This document shows positions 1 through 7,337 of a DNA stretch of 64,000 bases, piece by piece; position 1 is the first letter of the stretch; each line of letters begins with the position of its first letter. Position numbers and translations under genes: made by a program. This stretch comes from Streptomyces endophytica (GTDB lineage Bacteria; Actinomycetota; Actinomycetes; Streptomycetales; Streptomycetaceae). The stretch lies in assembly GCF_026153355.1 (NCBI RefSeq), contig NZ_CP110636.1, positions 4,774,001-4,838,000 of the forward strand, in the 5' to 3' direction. Below the pieces are notes generated by a model that saw nothing but the letters and a program-made list of their open reading frames with translations, was not told the DNA's origin and searched no databases.

Positions 1-378
1 ACCCTCGAGGACATCATCGAGGAACTGGTCGGTGAGGTCCGCGACGAGCACGACCGGGTGGACCTGCCCGAACTCGGGCAGGCGCCGGCCGAGGAGGGCC
101 GCCCCGCCTGGGACGCCGACGGCGGATGCCGGGTGGACACCCTGCGGCGGATCGGCCTGGACGCCCCCGACGGGCCGTACGAAACGGTGGCGGGACTGGT
201 GGCACACATACTCGGGCGGATCCCGGCCCCCGGCGACACCGCCGAACTGGAGGGCTGGCGGCTCCGGGTGCGGCTGGTCGCGCACCACCGCGCCGAGCGG
301 ATAAGGATCGTCCGGACCGCGCCCGCGGCGCCGGTCACCCGTGAGCCCGTCGCGGCCGGTGCGGAGGTGGCCCGATGA
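1..378 (+). CDS. CNNM/TlyC-type (hemolysin family) CBS protein, C-terminal part
   Basis: The gene enters from the left edge and is read in frame 1; 125 codons and the stop are visible. The first residues (TLEDIIEELVGEVRDE) match the end of the second CBS domain of CNNM/TlyC/CorC proteins. The rest, ending in a WRLRVRLVAHHRAERIRI segment, looks like the CorC_HlyC C-terminal domain. These are membrane proteins linked to divalent cation transport; the old name hemolysin is historical. The stop overlaps the start of the next gene by ATGA, so the two are translationally coupled. The membrane domain lies outside the window. Confidence 0.85.
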   Translation, partial: TLEDIIEELVGEVRDEHDRVDLPELGQAPAEEGRPAWDADGGCRVDTLRRIGLDAPDGPYETVAGLVAHILGRIPAPGDTAELEGWRLRVRLVAHHRAERIRIVRTAPAAPVTREPVAAGAEVAR

Positions 379-1493
379 CCCTGGCCCAGCTGCTGTTCGC
401 GGTGCTGCTCGTGCTCGCCAACGGCTTCTTCGTCGGCGCCGAGTTCGCCCTGGTCTCGGTGCGGCGCTCCCAGATCGAACCGCTGGCCAACGAGGGCTCC
501 AAGCAGGCCCGCCGGGTGCTGCACGGTCTGGAGAACCTCCCGCAGATGATGGCCGCCGCGCAGTTCGGCATCACCGTCTGCTCCCTGACGCTCGGCGCGG
601 TCGCCGAACCGACCGTCGCCCGGCTCCTGGAACCCCTGTTCGAGGCGGTCCGGATGCCCGCCGCCCTGATCCATCCGCTCGGCTACGTCATCGCCCTGGC
701 GCTGGTGGTCTTCCTGCACCTCGTCATCGGCGAGATGGTCCCGAAGAACCTGGCCATGGCGGCGCCCGAGAAGACCGCCCTGTGGTTCAGCCCCGGCCTG
801 GTGGCCTTCGCCCGGCTGTGCCGTCCGGTGACCGCCCTGCTCGGCGCCTGCGCCCACGGGGTGCTGCGGCTCTTCCGGGTCGAGCCGAAGGACGAGGTCG
901 AGGCGGTCTTCACCAGCGAGCAGCTGACCCATCTGGTCGAGGACTCCGGCCAGGCCGGCCTGCTGGAACCGGCCGAGCAGGAGCGCCTCTCCGACGCCCT
1001 GGAGCTGGGCAGCCGCCCCGTCACGGACGTCCTGCTGGACCGGGCGGCGCTGATCACCGTCGAGCCGACGGTGACGCCCCGCCAGGTCGAGGAGCTGACC
1101 GTACGCACCGGCTACTCCCGCTTCCCGGTGTGCGCCCCCGGCGGCGCCTACATGGGCTATCTGCACGTCAAGGACGTCCTCGACCTGGAGGAACGGGACC
1201 GTGCGGTGCCGCAGCGGATCTGGCACGCGATGACCACGCTGCGCGCCGAGCTGCCCCTGGACGACGCCCTGACGGCGATGCGGCGGGCCGCCTCCCACCT
1301 GGCGGCGGTCGCCGACCCCAGCGGCCGGGTGCTCGGCCTGGTCGCCCTGGAGGACGTGCTGGAAATGCTGGTCGGCGAGGTCCGCGACCCGGCCCACCGC
1401 CGGACCCCGGCCTCCCGCACCCCGCACGACCGGCTCGCGGAACCCCGCGACGAGACGTCCCGGCCCACGGAGGACCGGGCCATGGCGCGCTAG
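375..1493 (+). CDS. CNNM domain (DUF21) / CBS domain transporter-like protein
   Basis: 372 aa. Residues 1 to about 190 form a DUF21/CNNM membrane domain with hydrophobic helices near 3-25, 60-80 and 95-130, including the family-typical stretch VIGEMVPKNLA. Residues about 210-330 look like a CBS pair, ending with LVALEDVLEMLVGEVRDP. The protein stops soon after the CBS pair, so it lacks the CorC_HlyC domain that its upstream neighbour has. The ATG overlaps the stop of the upstream paralogue (ATGA). A coupled long and short CNNM pair is inferred to work together in cation transport or sensing; the substrate is not known. Confidence 0.88.
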   Translation: MTLAQLLFAVLLVLANGFFVGAEFALVSVRRSQIEPLANEGSKQARRVLHGLENLPQMMAAAQFGITVCSLTLGAVAEPTVARLLEPLFEAVRMPAALIHPLGYVIALALVVFLHLVIGEMVPKNLAMAAPEKTALWFSPGLVAFARLCRPVTALLGACAHGVLRLFRVEPKDEVEAVFTSEQLTHLVEDSGQAGLLEPAEQERLSDALELGSRPVTDVLLDRAALITVEPTVTPRQVEELTVRTGYSRFPVCAPGGAYMGYLHVKDVLDLEERDRAVPQRIWHAMTTLRAELPLDDALTAMRRAASHLAAVADPSGRVLGLVALEDVLEMLVGEVRDPAHRRTPASRTPHDRLAEPRDETSRPTEDRAMAR

Positions 1494-1514
1494 CGAAGGA
1501 CACCCCCGCCCGCG

Positions 1515-3416
1515 TCAGAAGCCCGGTGACTCCGGCCCCCGCCCCGACAGCACCTCGCCGTACGCCTGCATCAGGTCCGGCAGCCGCAGGGTCGCGAGGT
1601 CGTCGCGGGTGGGGGTGCCCTGCCAGGTGGACAGCCGCAGGTCGCGGTAGGCGCAGCTCTTCTCGTAGAGGGTGCGCAGGAAGCGGCCGTTGCCGAGCTC
1701 GTCGATCCAGCCCTGGTCGACGACATGGCCGCTGATGCTGCACAGCTCGTCGCGGGCCTCCGCATCCCAGTGGTCGCCGTTCTCCGCGGCCAGGACCTCA
1801 CCGATGGCGGTCAGCTCCAGCGGCCGGTAACTGGGGAAGTCGACCCGGGTGGTGAACCGCGAGGACAGCCCCGGGTTGGCGGCCAGCAGCCGGTCCATGC
1901 CCTCCGGGTAGCCGGCGAGGATGACCACCAGCCGGTCCCGGTTGTCCTCGGCCCGCTTGAGCAGCACCTGCAGCGCCTCGTCGCCGTAGGCGTCGCCCTT
2001 GCTGTAACCGGAGTTGGACAGGCTGTACGCCTCGTCGACGAAGAGCACACCGCCCAGCGCGGAGTCGATCAGTTCATTGGCCTTGACGGCGGTCTGTCCG
2101 AGGAACTCGCCCACCAGATCGGCGCGTTGGGCCTCGACGAGATGGTCGCCGCCGAGCAGCCCCAGCGCGTAGAAGACCCGCCCGAGTATCCGGGCGACGG
2201 TGGTCTTGCCGGTGCCCGAGGGCCCGGAGAAGACGAAGTGCCGCTTCGGCGGCTGCACCGGCAGGCCCTGGCCCGCCCGCAGCCGCGCCATCCGCAGCTG
2301 GGCCGACAGCGCCCGCACCTGCCGCTTGACCGGCTCCATGCCGACCATCCGCTCCAGCTCCGCCAGCGCCTTCTCCAGCAGCACCGGATCGGCCGGCCCG
2401 GCGGGCAGCCGCTCGGTGCCGCGCGGTCCCGGCACCGCGGCCTTGGCCCGGGCCGCGGCCGGTTCGCCACCGGCCGGGGCGGCGCCCAGCGGATCTCCGA
2501 GCGGATCACCGTCCGGCCCGTCCGCCTCGCCGGTCGCCAGCAGCTCCCGGCCGTCGACGGGATCGAGCGGTGCCAGCGGGTCCAGGTCGCCGCCGGCCTC
2601 CTGGCCGAACCCGGACGCGGAGACCGCCGCCAGGTCGGAGCCCTCGTCCAGCCCGTCCACCTCGGCGATCGCGGCGAGCCGGGCCGCGGTGTCCATGAAC
2701 GCCGGGTCCACCCGGTGCACCGCACGGTAGAGGGGGAGCGCCGCGGCACTGCGGCCGGTGCCTTCGTGGGCGCGGGCGAGCCAGTAGCGCAGCTCCTTGC
2801 GCTGCGGCTGCTCGCTGCGGCACCGCATCAGCGCGGCCGACAGCAGCGGCTCGGCCTGCCCGTACATCTCCAGCCGCACCCGCGCCATCCCGCCGAACAG
2901 CCCGGCCTCGATGCCCAGTACCGGATCGCCCAGCAGCGGGTCGGTGTGCCGGACGAGCTGGTCCCAGTCCTTGACGAGATAGGACCGGCAGGCGTGCAGG
3001 AAACGCACCTGCGGGTCGGTGTCGACCGGTGGGCAGCCGGCCAGCGCCTGGTCGAGCTCGGCGACGTGCCGGCCGTCGAGCCAGTGGGAGGCGTGCGCCA
3101 GCAGCAGGTCGCGGCCGGTCTCCAGCACCGGCTGCACCCACCAGCCCAGCCAGTACCAGGAGTTGAGGGTGCGTCGGTGCCGGCTGCGCATCTCGCCGAA
3201 GCGGTCGCGGTGGCGGTGCATCCGCAGCAGGGCGATGGAGGTGTCGGCGCGCAGCGCGTGCAGTCCCAGCCAGGCATCGGCCATCGACGGATCGAGCCGT
3301 ACCGCCGCCCGGAACTCCTCCTCCGCCTGCGGATAAGCGCCCACGGTGTAGGCGTCGACCGCGCGCAGCCAGGCGAGCTCGGCCGGGGCGGGCGAACCCT
3401 GAGTTCCGAAATCCAT
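1515..3416 (-). CDS. eccA: EccA-like AAA ATPase with TPR-like N-terminal domain (CbxX/CfqX family)
   Basis: 633 aa from the ATG at 3414-3416; longer in-frame starts run into sequence without matching N-termini. The N-terminal ~290 residues are alpha-helical and TPR-like. An acidic, Gly/Pro/Ala-rich linker (about 290-350) leads to a CbxX/CfqX AAA module with Walker A GPSGTGKTT near residue 395, Walker B GVLFVDEAYSL near 458 and an arginine-rich sensor region (GLSSRFTTRVDF). This architecture matches EccA of type VII secretion systems, which act on ESX substrates in the cytoplasm. No EsxA/B, EccC or mycosin gene is in the window, so it is an EccA homologue away from an ESX locus, at least within 64 kb. 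The symbol is by family. Confidence 0.85.
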   Translation of the reverse strand: MDFGTQGSPAPAELAWLRAVDAYTVGAYPQAEEEFRAAVRLDPSMADAWLGLHALRADTSIALLRMHRHRDRFGEMRSRHRRTLNSWYWLGWWVQPVLETGRDLLLAHASHWLDGRHVAELDQALAGCPPVDTDPQVRFLHACRSYLVKDWDQLVRHTDPLLGDPVLGIEAGLFGGMARVRLEMYGQAEPLLSAALMRCRSEQPQRKELRYWLARAHEGTGRSAAALPLYRAVHRVDPAFMDTAARLAAIAEVDGLDEGSDLAAVSASGFGQEAGGDLDPLAPLDPVDGRELLATGEADGPDGDPLGDPLGAAPAGGEPAAARAKAAVPGPRGTERLPAGPADPVLLEKALAELERMVGMEPVKRQVRALSAQLRMARLRAGQGLPVQPPKRHFVFSGPSGTGKTTVARILGRVFYALGLLGGDHLVEAQRADLVGEFLGQTAVKANELIDSALGGVLFVDEAYSLSNSGYSKGDAYGDEALQVLLKRAEDNRDRLVVILAGYPEGMDRLLAANPGLSSRFTTRVDFPSYRPLELTAIGEVLAAENGDHWDAEARDELCSISGHVVDQGWIDELGNGRFLRTLYEKSCAYRDLRLSTWQGTPTRDDLATLRLPDLMQAYGEVLSGRGPESPGF

Positions 3417-3895
3417 CCGTCCCCCACAAAGCGTCCCCCGTGTGTGCCGCCGGGCCGGTGCCCGCCGCGGGAGCCCGTCCGAACCGGCGTGCGGCGTACG
3501 GGAGTTGACCCTCGCCGCGGCGGCTTCCGGTGCGTGGCCTGCGGTGGCACAGACCCGCATGGTACCTGCGGGAACGGCATGGGCCGTAGAGGGCGGTACG
3601 GGGCAAGAGCGGACGACGGTACGGCGCGGCGGCGCGAAGAATGCGATGACCCAGGGTAACCGGGAAGGCGGCGCACGCCGGTGGCGCGAGGTGGTTTTAC
3701 GCAGAACGAAGCCCCCGATCACGGGGGAACAACCGGGGGCTTCGCATCTGCGGGCGGTCCGTTGAACCGCACATTGAGAACGTAAGTCCTGTACGCCCCC
3801 CAGGTCAAGCCGAGTTGGGGCACTCGGCAAGACCCCGTCGTCGGTGCGCCCCCTGCCGGCCGCGGTCTGCTACGCAGAGTGAAACACGGGGCCGA
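3417..3895 (-). other. Structured intergenic region between uridine-kinase-like gene and eccA-like gene
   Basis: 479 bases without a convincing gene. Two strong hairpins are visible. One pairs 3707-3717 with 3734-3744 (extendable to 3701-3751). Inside it a competing hairpin pairs CCCCCG 3712-3717 with CGGGGG 3722-3727. The second pairs 3803-3806/3810-3815 with 3822-3827/3831-3834. Both neighbours are on the minus strand, so this RNA would be the 3' end of the kinase transcript, the leader of eccA, or a separate small RNA. Neither hairpin is followed by a clear U-run. Confidence 0.5.
3701..3751 (-). terminator. Nested alternative hairpin (terminator or attenuator-like)
   Basis: A perfect 11-bp GC stem (3707-3717 with 3734-3744) lies inside a longer stem closed by GCAG/CTGC. 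The same CCCCCG strand can instead pair with CGGGGG at 3722-3727, so two mutually exclusive folds exist. There is no poly-U tail, which is usual for Streptomyces terminators, but an RNA switch cannot be excluded. Confidence 0.45.
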
Positions 3896-4480
3896 TCAAG
3901 GTGCCGATGTGGGCCCCATCCGTACCTCGTACCCCAACTTCCCCTGGTGCACCAGAAAATCGGCATAGGGGCGCGAAGGATCAGCTGCGAAGTGCGCGCG
4001 CTCCGCCGGAATCCAGCCACTCCAGAACGCCGATAGGCCCGGCCCGTCCCGGAGTTGCCCCCTTTCCCAGGAATGTTCGCGCGTCAGTTCCATCCACAAC
4101 AGGCAGCTCAGATACGGCCGCAGCGTCCGCCGTCCGGTGCCGACGCCCTCGACCAGGACGACCGGCGCGGGCGCCAGCGCACGCTCCTCGGTGAACTCCC
4201 CGCGCACCCAGTCGTAGACCCCGTACCGCGCCGTCCCGCCCCGGGACAGCGGCTCCACCACCTGGCTCCGGAACCGCTCGTCCCACGCGAACAGCTCCTC
4301 ATGGGTGGCGAGGTCATCGGTGTGCACCACCGGGGCATCTCCCAGCGCCCCGGCGAGCCGCTCGGCGAAGGTCGTCTTCCCCGAGCCGGCGTGGCCGTCC
4401 ACCGCGATCAGCCGCACCGGTCCGCAGGCGGGCGGCAACGTACGCAGCCGGGCGGCGAGCGGGGCCAGATCGTGAACCAT
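3896..4480 (-). CDS. Uridine kinase-like P-loop protein
   Basis: 194 aa from ATG at 4478-4480. A P-loop AVDGHAGSGKTTFAERL sits near residues 26-42, followed by VVHTDDLATHEELF and a VLVEGVGTG strand, the layout of uridine kinase / phosphoribulokinase-like nucleoside kinases. The family phosphorylates nucleosides or related small molecules; the substrate here cannot be read from sequence. The gene stands alone: its upstream neighbour is transcribed the other way, and downstream lies a hairpin-rich gap. Longer ORFs upstream are GC-rich read-through. Confidence 0.8.
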   Translation of the reverse strand: MVHDLAPLAARLRTLPPACGPVRLIAVDGHAGSGKTTFAERLAGALGDAPVVHTDDLATHEELFAWDERFRSQVVEPLSRGGTARYGVYDWVRGEFTEERALAPAPVVLVEGVGTGRRTLRPYLSCLLWMELTREHSWERGQLRDGPGLSAFWSGWIPAERAHFAADPSRPYADFLVHQGKLGYEVRMGPTSAP

Positions 4481-4682
4481 CGCGCCAGCGTACGCCCCGG
4501 TCCGGCGCCCTCCCGCATGCCACTGGTGTGGACCAATATTCCCCGGGCGACGCGCGCCGCAGCGCCTTCCGAAGCGGGTCCGGAACAGCAATAGTTGAGC
4601 CACTGCCGTCCGTCGGGGCCCGCCCGCCGCCCCGGCCCGGCCCGCCCACCCGATCGCACGCATCCGACTGGGGGACCTCCAT

Positions 4683-6095
4683 ATGACCAGCTCCGCGCCC
4701 CGGCGCACCGTCCTGGCCGCCGCGCTCGCCGCGGCGGCCGGCGCCGCCACCCCCTTGGCCCTGGCGCACGCCGCCGACGAACCCCGCAGCCGTGCGGGCA
4801 CCGCCGGGACGGCGGCCCGGGACGCCACCGCCGACACCACCGCGCGCCGATCGAAGAGCCTCGTGGACTATCACGCCTGGACCACCGCCGCCGACTGGAG
4901 CCGGGGCCACGCCGACGGCACCGCCGTCGCGCACGGCCCCCGCCCCGGCGTCCGCATCGCCCGCCCGGCCGGCACCGCCGACTACAAGGACCCCCACACC
5001 GGCCGGACCGCCGCCTGGGAGTACGCCACCTGGACCTCCCCGGTGCACGCTCTCGACGTCCCGGCCACCGAGGTCGTCGCCTCCTGGAACGCGCACACCC
5101 CGCCGGGCACCTGGATCACCGTCGAACTGCGGGGCGCCTACAGCGACGGCACCGCGACGCCCTGGTACGTCATGGGCCACTGGACGGCCGGGGACGGCGA
5201 CGCGGACATCCGGCGGACCTCCGTCGACGGCCAGAAGGACGGCAGAAGCAGCATCTCCACCGACACCTTCGCCGTCGACGACCCCGCCGGCGGCCTCCGC
5301 CTCGCCTCGTACCGCCTCCGCCTCACCCTCCACCGCAAGCCCGGAACCCCGCTCACCCCCACGGTCTGGCGGCTCGGCGCGATGGGCTCGGACCTCCCCG
5401 ACCGCTTCGAGGTGCCGGCGTCCACGCCCACCCAGGCCGGCCGCGAGCTGGTCGTCCCGCGCTACTCGCAGGAGATCCACAAGGGTCAGTACCCGCAGTA
5501 CGACAACGGCGGCGAGGCCTGGTGCAGCCCCACCTCGTCCCAGATGATCATCGAGTACTGGGGCCGCCGGCCCACCCAGCAGCAGCTCTCCTGGGTCAAC
5601 CCCGACTACGCCGACCCCCAGGTCTGCCACGCCGCCCGCTACACCTTCGACTACCAGTACGACGGCTGCGGCAACTGGCCCTTCAACGCCGCCTACGCCG
5701 CCACGTACCACGACCTCCAGGCCGTCGTCACCCGCCTCTCCTCCCTCAACGACGCCGAACGCCTGGTGCACGCCGGCATCCCGGTCATCACCTCCCAGTC
5801 CTTCCTGAAGACCGAACTCGACGGCGCGGGCTACGGCACCGCCGGCCATCTGATGACCGTCATCGGCTTCACCAAGGACGGCGACGTCATCGCCAACGAC
5901 CCGGCCTCCCCCGACGACCAGGCCGTCCGCCACATCTACCGCCGCCGGCAGTTCGAGAACATCTGGCTGCGGACGAAGCGGTACGACGCAAACGGCAAGG
6001 TCAAGAGCGGTTCGGGAGGGGTCTGTTACCTCTACTTCCCGGCCCGTGTTTCCGCAGTTCAGAGGCGTGCACTTGCCTCTGTGGGAGTGCGCTGA
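4683..6095 (+). CDS. Secreted peptidase C39-type (C39_2) family protein
   Basis: 470 aa with an N-terminal export signal containing an RRTVLAAALAAAAGA segment, so Tat export is plausible. The N-terminal half (about 50-250) is a beta-rich region of unknown role. The C-terminal half carries the papain-like C39_2 core: the cysteine in GEAWCSPTSSQMIIEYWG and the histidine in TAGHLMTVIGFTKDGD. Proteins of this type are extracellular cysteine-peptidase-like enzymes; no substrate can be assigned. ATG at 4683 is preceded by a GGGGGA ribosome-binding site. A strong hairpin follows the stop. Confidence 0.85.
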   Translation: MTSSAPRRTVLAAALAAAAGAATPLALAHAADEPRSRAGTAGTAARDATADTTARRSKSLVDYHAWTTAADWSRGHADGTAVAHGPRPGVRIARPAGTADYKDPHTGRTAAWEYATWTSPVHALDVPATEVVASWNAHTPPGTWITVELRGAYSDGTATPWYVMGHWTAGDGDADIRRTSVDGQKDGRSSISTDTFAVDDPAGGLRLASYRLRLTLHRKPGTPLTPTVWRLGAMGSDLPDRFEVPASTPTQAGRELVVPRYSQEIHKGQYPQYDNGGEAWCSPTSSQMIIEYWGRRPTQQQLSWVNPDYADPQVCHAARYTFDYQYDGCGNWPFNAAYAATYHDLQAVVTRLSSLNDAERLVHAGIPVITSQSFLKTELDGAGYGTAGHLMTVIGFTKDGDVIANDPASPDDQAVRHIYRRRQFENIWLRTKRYDANGKVKSGSGGVCYLYFPARVSAVQRRALASVGVR

Positions 6096-6104
6096 AAGAG
6101 GTGG

Positions 6105-6138
6105 CAGGGCCCGGACTGCACGCGCGGTCCGGGTCCTG
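6105..6138 (+). terminator. Terminator hairpin after C39-type peptidase gene
   Basis: Ten-base stem (6107-6116 with 6127-6136, one G-U pair), extended by CAG/CTG, with a 10-nt loop. It starts 12 bases after the peptidase stop codon. Confidence 0.75.
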
Positions 6139-6143
6139 TCCTT

Positions 6144-6341
6144 AGGCCGCTTCGACAACCTGGGGAGAATCCGGGAGAACGCGTCGGGATCGGCGTGACC
6201 CAGCCAGTTCGGGACTGCCACGACACTCTCCCCAGCGTTCAGGTGCACCGAGGCGGAGTGTGCCTCACGCGATGACTTCGGCCGCCGCTGGCAAGCCGGT
6301 GGCGCAGGCACCTCGCAGAGTTCCCCCGCGTGAAATGACAC
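6144..6341 (-). pseudogene. Remnant of a tyrosine recombinase (phage integrase) C-terminus
   Basis: Read on the minus strand, this stretch encodes SREAHSASVHLNAGESVVAV, then NWLGHADPDAFSRILPRL. This closely matches the conserved C-terminal region of actinobacterial tyrosine integrases (ASVLLDAGE..., WLGHADP..., RIYAHL). The HxLRH box and catalytic tyrosine are not recognisable and the fragment has no start, so it is a decayed relic. It suggests that an integrative element once occupied this locus. The assignment rests on motif recognition over about 45 residues. Confidence 0.65.
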
Positions 6342-6735
6342 TGCCCTGGGTCAACCCGCAGGCGCCGAACTCCGAGAAGGAGCGCAAGGACGGGGCCCGC
6401 GGCCGTAGGACTCGGCTCTGCGGATGACGAAGGCTGCGACGGTGGTCCGAGCGAGGCTGGACCGCCCCTGATGCAGTGGAAGCAGTGCCAACGGGCTGTG
6501 GAACCAGCGCTAACGACACCTGGTTGGCTTCCCGGCACTCTGATGGAGACGGCCGGACGGATCCGTTGCCGCGTCCGAGGTGCACTGCTCCTCCGGGTAA
6601 ACGGGGGTCGGCGACGTAACGGGTCGGTTGTCGAAGAATGCGGCGCTGCCTTGCAGGTTGCCCGCTCAGAAAGGGAATCGCCTGCGACCAAGTCGAGGCT
6701 TTCCCGAGCCTTTTCATGAAGAAGGGGGAAGAGGA
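6342..6735. other. Intergenic DNA without recognisable gene
   Basis: About 390 bases of lower and more even base composition than the surroundings. Short ORFs occur on both strands but none resembles a known protein or has a good start. Together with the integrase relic to the left it looks like eroded mobile-element sequence. The last ~40 bases must hold the promoter and leader of the small secreted protein gene. Confidence 0.4.
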
Positions 6736-7080
6736 ATGAAGAAACTCCAGTTTGTCGCCGGAGCGCTGCTCGCCGCCACGCTCGTGGTACCCACCACCAG
6801 CGCGGTCGCGACCTCCGCCAAGGGGGGCGGTGCCACCGCGTGGACCCCGGCGGCGGGCGACGCGGGGCGGATCGCCGTCAAGGACTCCAGTCATGACGGC
6901 GACCCGGTGAAGGCGGAGTACGAACGCAAGGCCAGCCCCAGCACCAAGCGGACCCTGTGGAACAAGAACGGTCCCAACACGACCGCGTATTCCGGGAGCG
7001 GGTCCCGCATCATCAAGTTCCAGGCGTGCGACGAGAACGACTGGGCCCCTGACGACTGCTCCGGATGGAAGGCCCCCTGA
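6736..7080 (+). CDS. Small secreted protein of unknown function
   Basis: 114 aa. MKKLQFVAGALLAATLVVPTT is a Sec signal peptide, probably cleaved after TTSAVATSA (about residue 28). The mature part of ~85 residues is polar, with SVKAEYERK-like basic segments and two cysteines near the C-terminus (QACDENDWAPDDC) that could form a disulfide. A strong ribosome-binding site (AGGGGGAAGAGG) precedes the ATG; the longer in-frame ORF upstream lacks one. The gene has its own perfect terminator and is therefore monocistronic. Its position before an ABC-exporter remnant recalls bacteriocin loci, but the sequence does not match lactococcin 972 or another family I know. Confidence 0.8.
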   Translation: MKKLQFVAGALLAATLVVPTTSAVATSAKGGGATAWTPAAGDAGRIAVKDSSHDGDPVKAEYERKASPSTKRTLWNKNGPNTTAYSGSGSRIIKFQACDENDWAPDDCSGWKAP

Positions 7081-7101
7081 GAACTGACCTGGTTCTCCTG
7101 T

Positions 7102-7142
7102 GCCGGGCCGGCCGCGCGACGGCCGGCCCGGCGATTGTTTTT
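7102..7142 (+). terminator. Intrinsic terminator of the small secreted protein gene
   Basis: A perfect 12-bp GC stem (GCCGGGCCGGCC with GGCCGGCCCGGC, 7102-7113 and 7121-7132), a 7-base loop, then a run of T (7138-7142). It is one of only two clear rho-independent terminators with a T-tract seen in the window. Confidence 0.92.
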
Positions 7143-7173
7143 ACGAACCCGGGTGACGATGAGGGAGCCAACC

Positions 7174-7337
7174 ATGGTGAGAGCGGGAGAACCGGCCGTC
7201 CTTGAGGCGGCCGGTCTCCGCCGGCGGCGGGGCGGGCGCTGTGGGAGGGAGTCGACCTGGACGTCGGTCCGGGCTCACCGGCGGCGGACACCGAGCGGGC
7301 GGACCCGATGAACGGGCCGAACGGGGTGCGCATATGA
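7174..7337 (+). pseudogene. Deleted remnant of an ABC transporter ATP-binding gene
   Basis: ATG at 7174 has a GAGGGAG ribosome-binding site and encodes AVLEAAGLRRRRGG. After a one-base frame change the sequence continues ALWEGVDLDVGPG. This is the usual start of an exporter-type ABC ATPase (VLEAAGLRRR..., GVDLDVGPGE...). Where the Walker A motif should follow, the sequence jumps to TERADPMNGPNGVRI and a TGA that overlaps the ATG of the permease. The body of the gene (Walker A, signature, Walker B) is gone. The ends that remain show an ancestral ATPase-permease operon with ATGA coupling. Confidence 0.65.

Noticed and set aside
3696..3830. 6C RNA or other known structured RNA family
   Set aside because: C-rich loops are suggestive, but I could not fit the two-hairpin 6C layout; kept as unnamed hairpins.
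4314..6341. 675-codon minus-strand ORF
   Set aside because: Mostly the antisense shadow of the C39-type peptidase gene (Val/Gly/Arg-rich, no family match). Only its first ~65 codons, the integrase relic, are meaningful.
6736..7080. Lactococcin 972 family bacteriocin
   Set aside because: Secreted and next to an exporter relic, but without the family's Gly/Trp/Tyr pattern and C-terminal motif.
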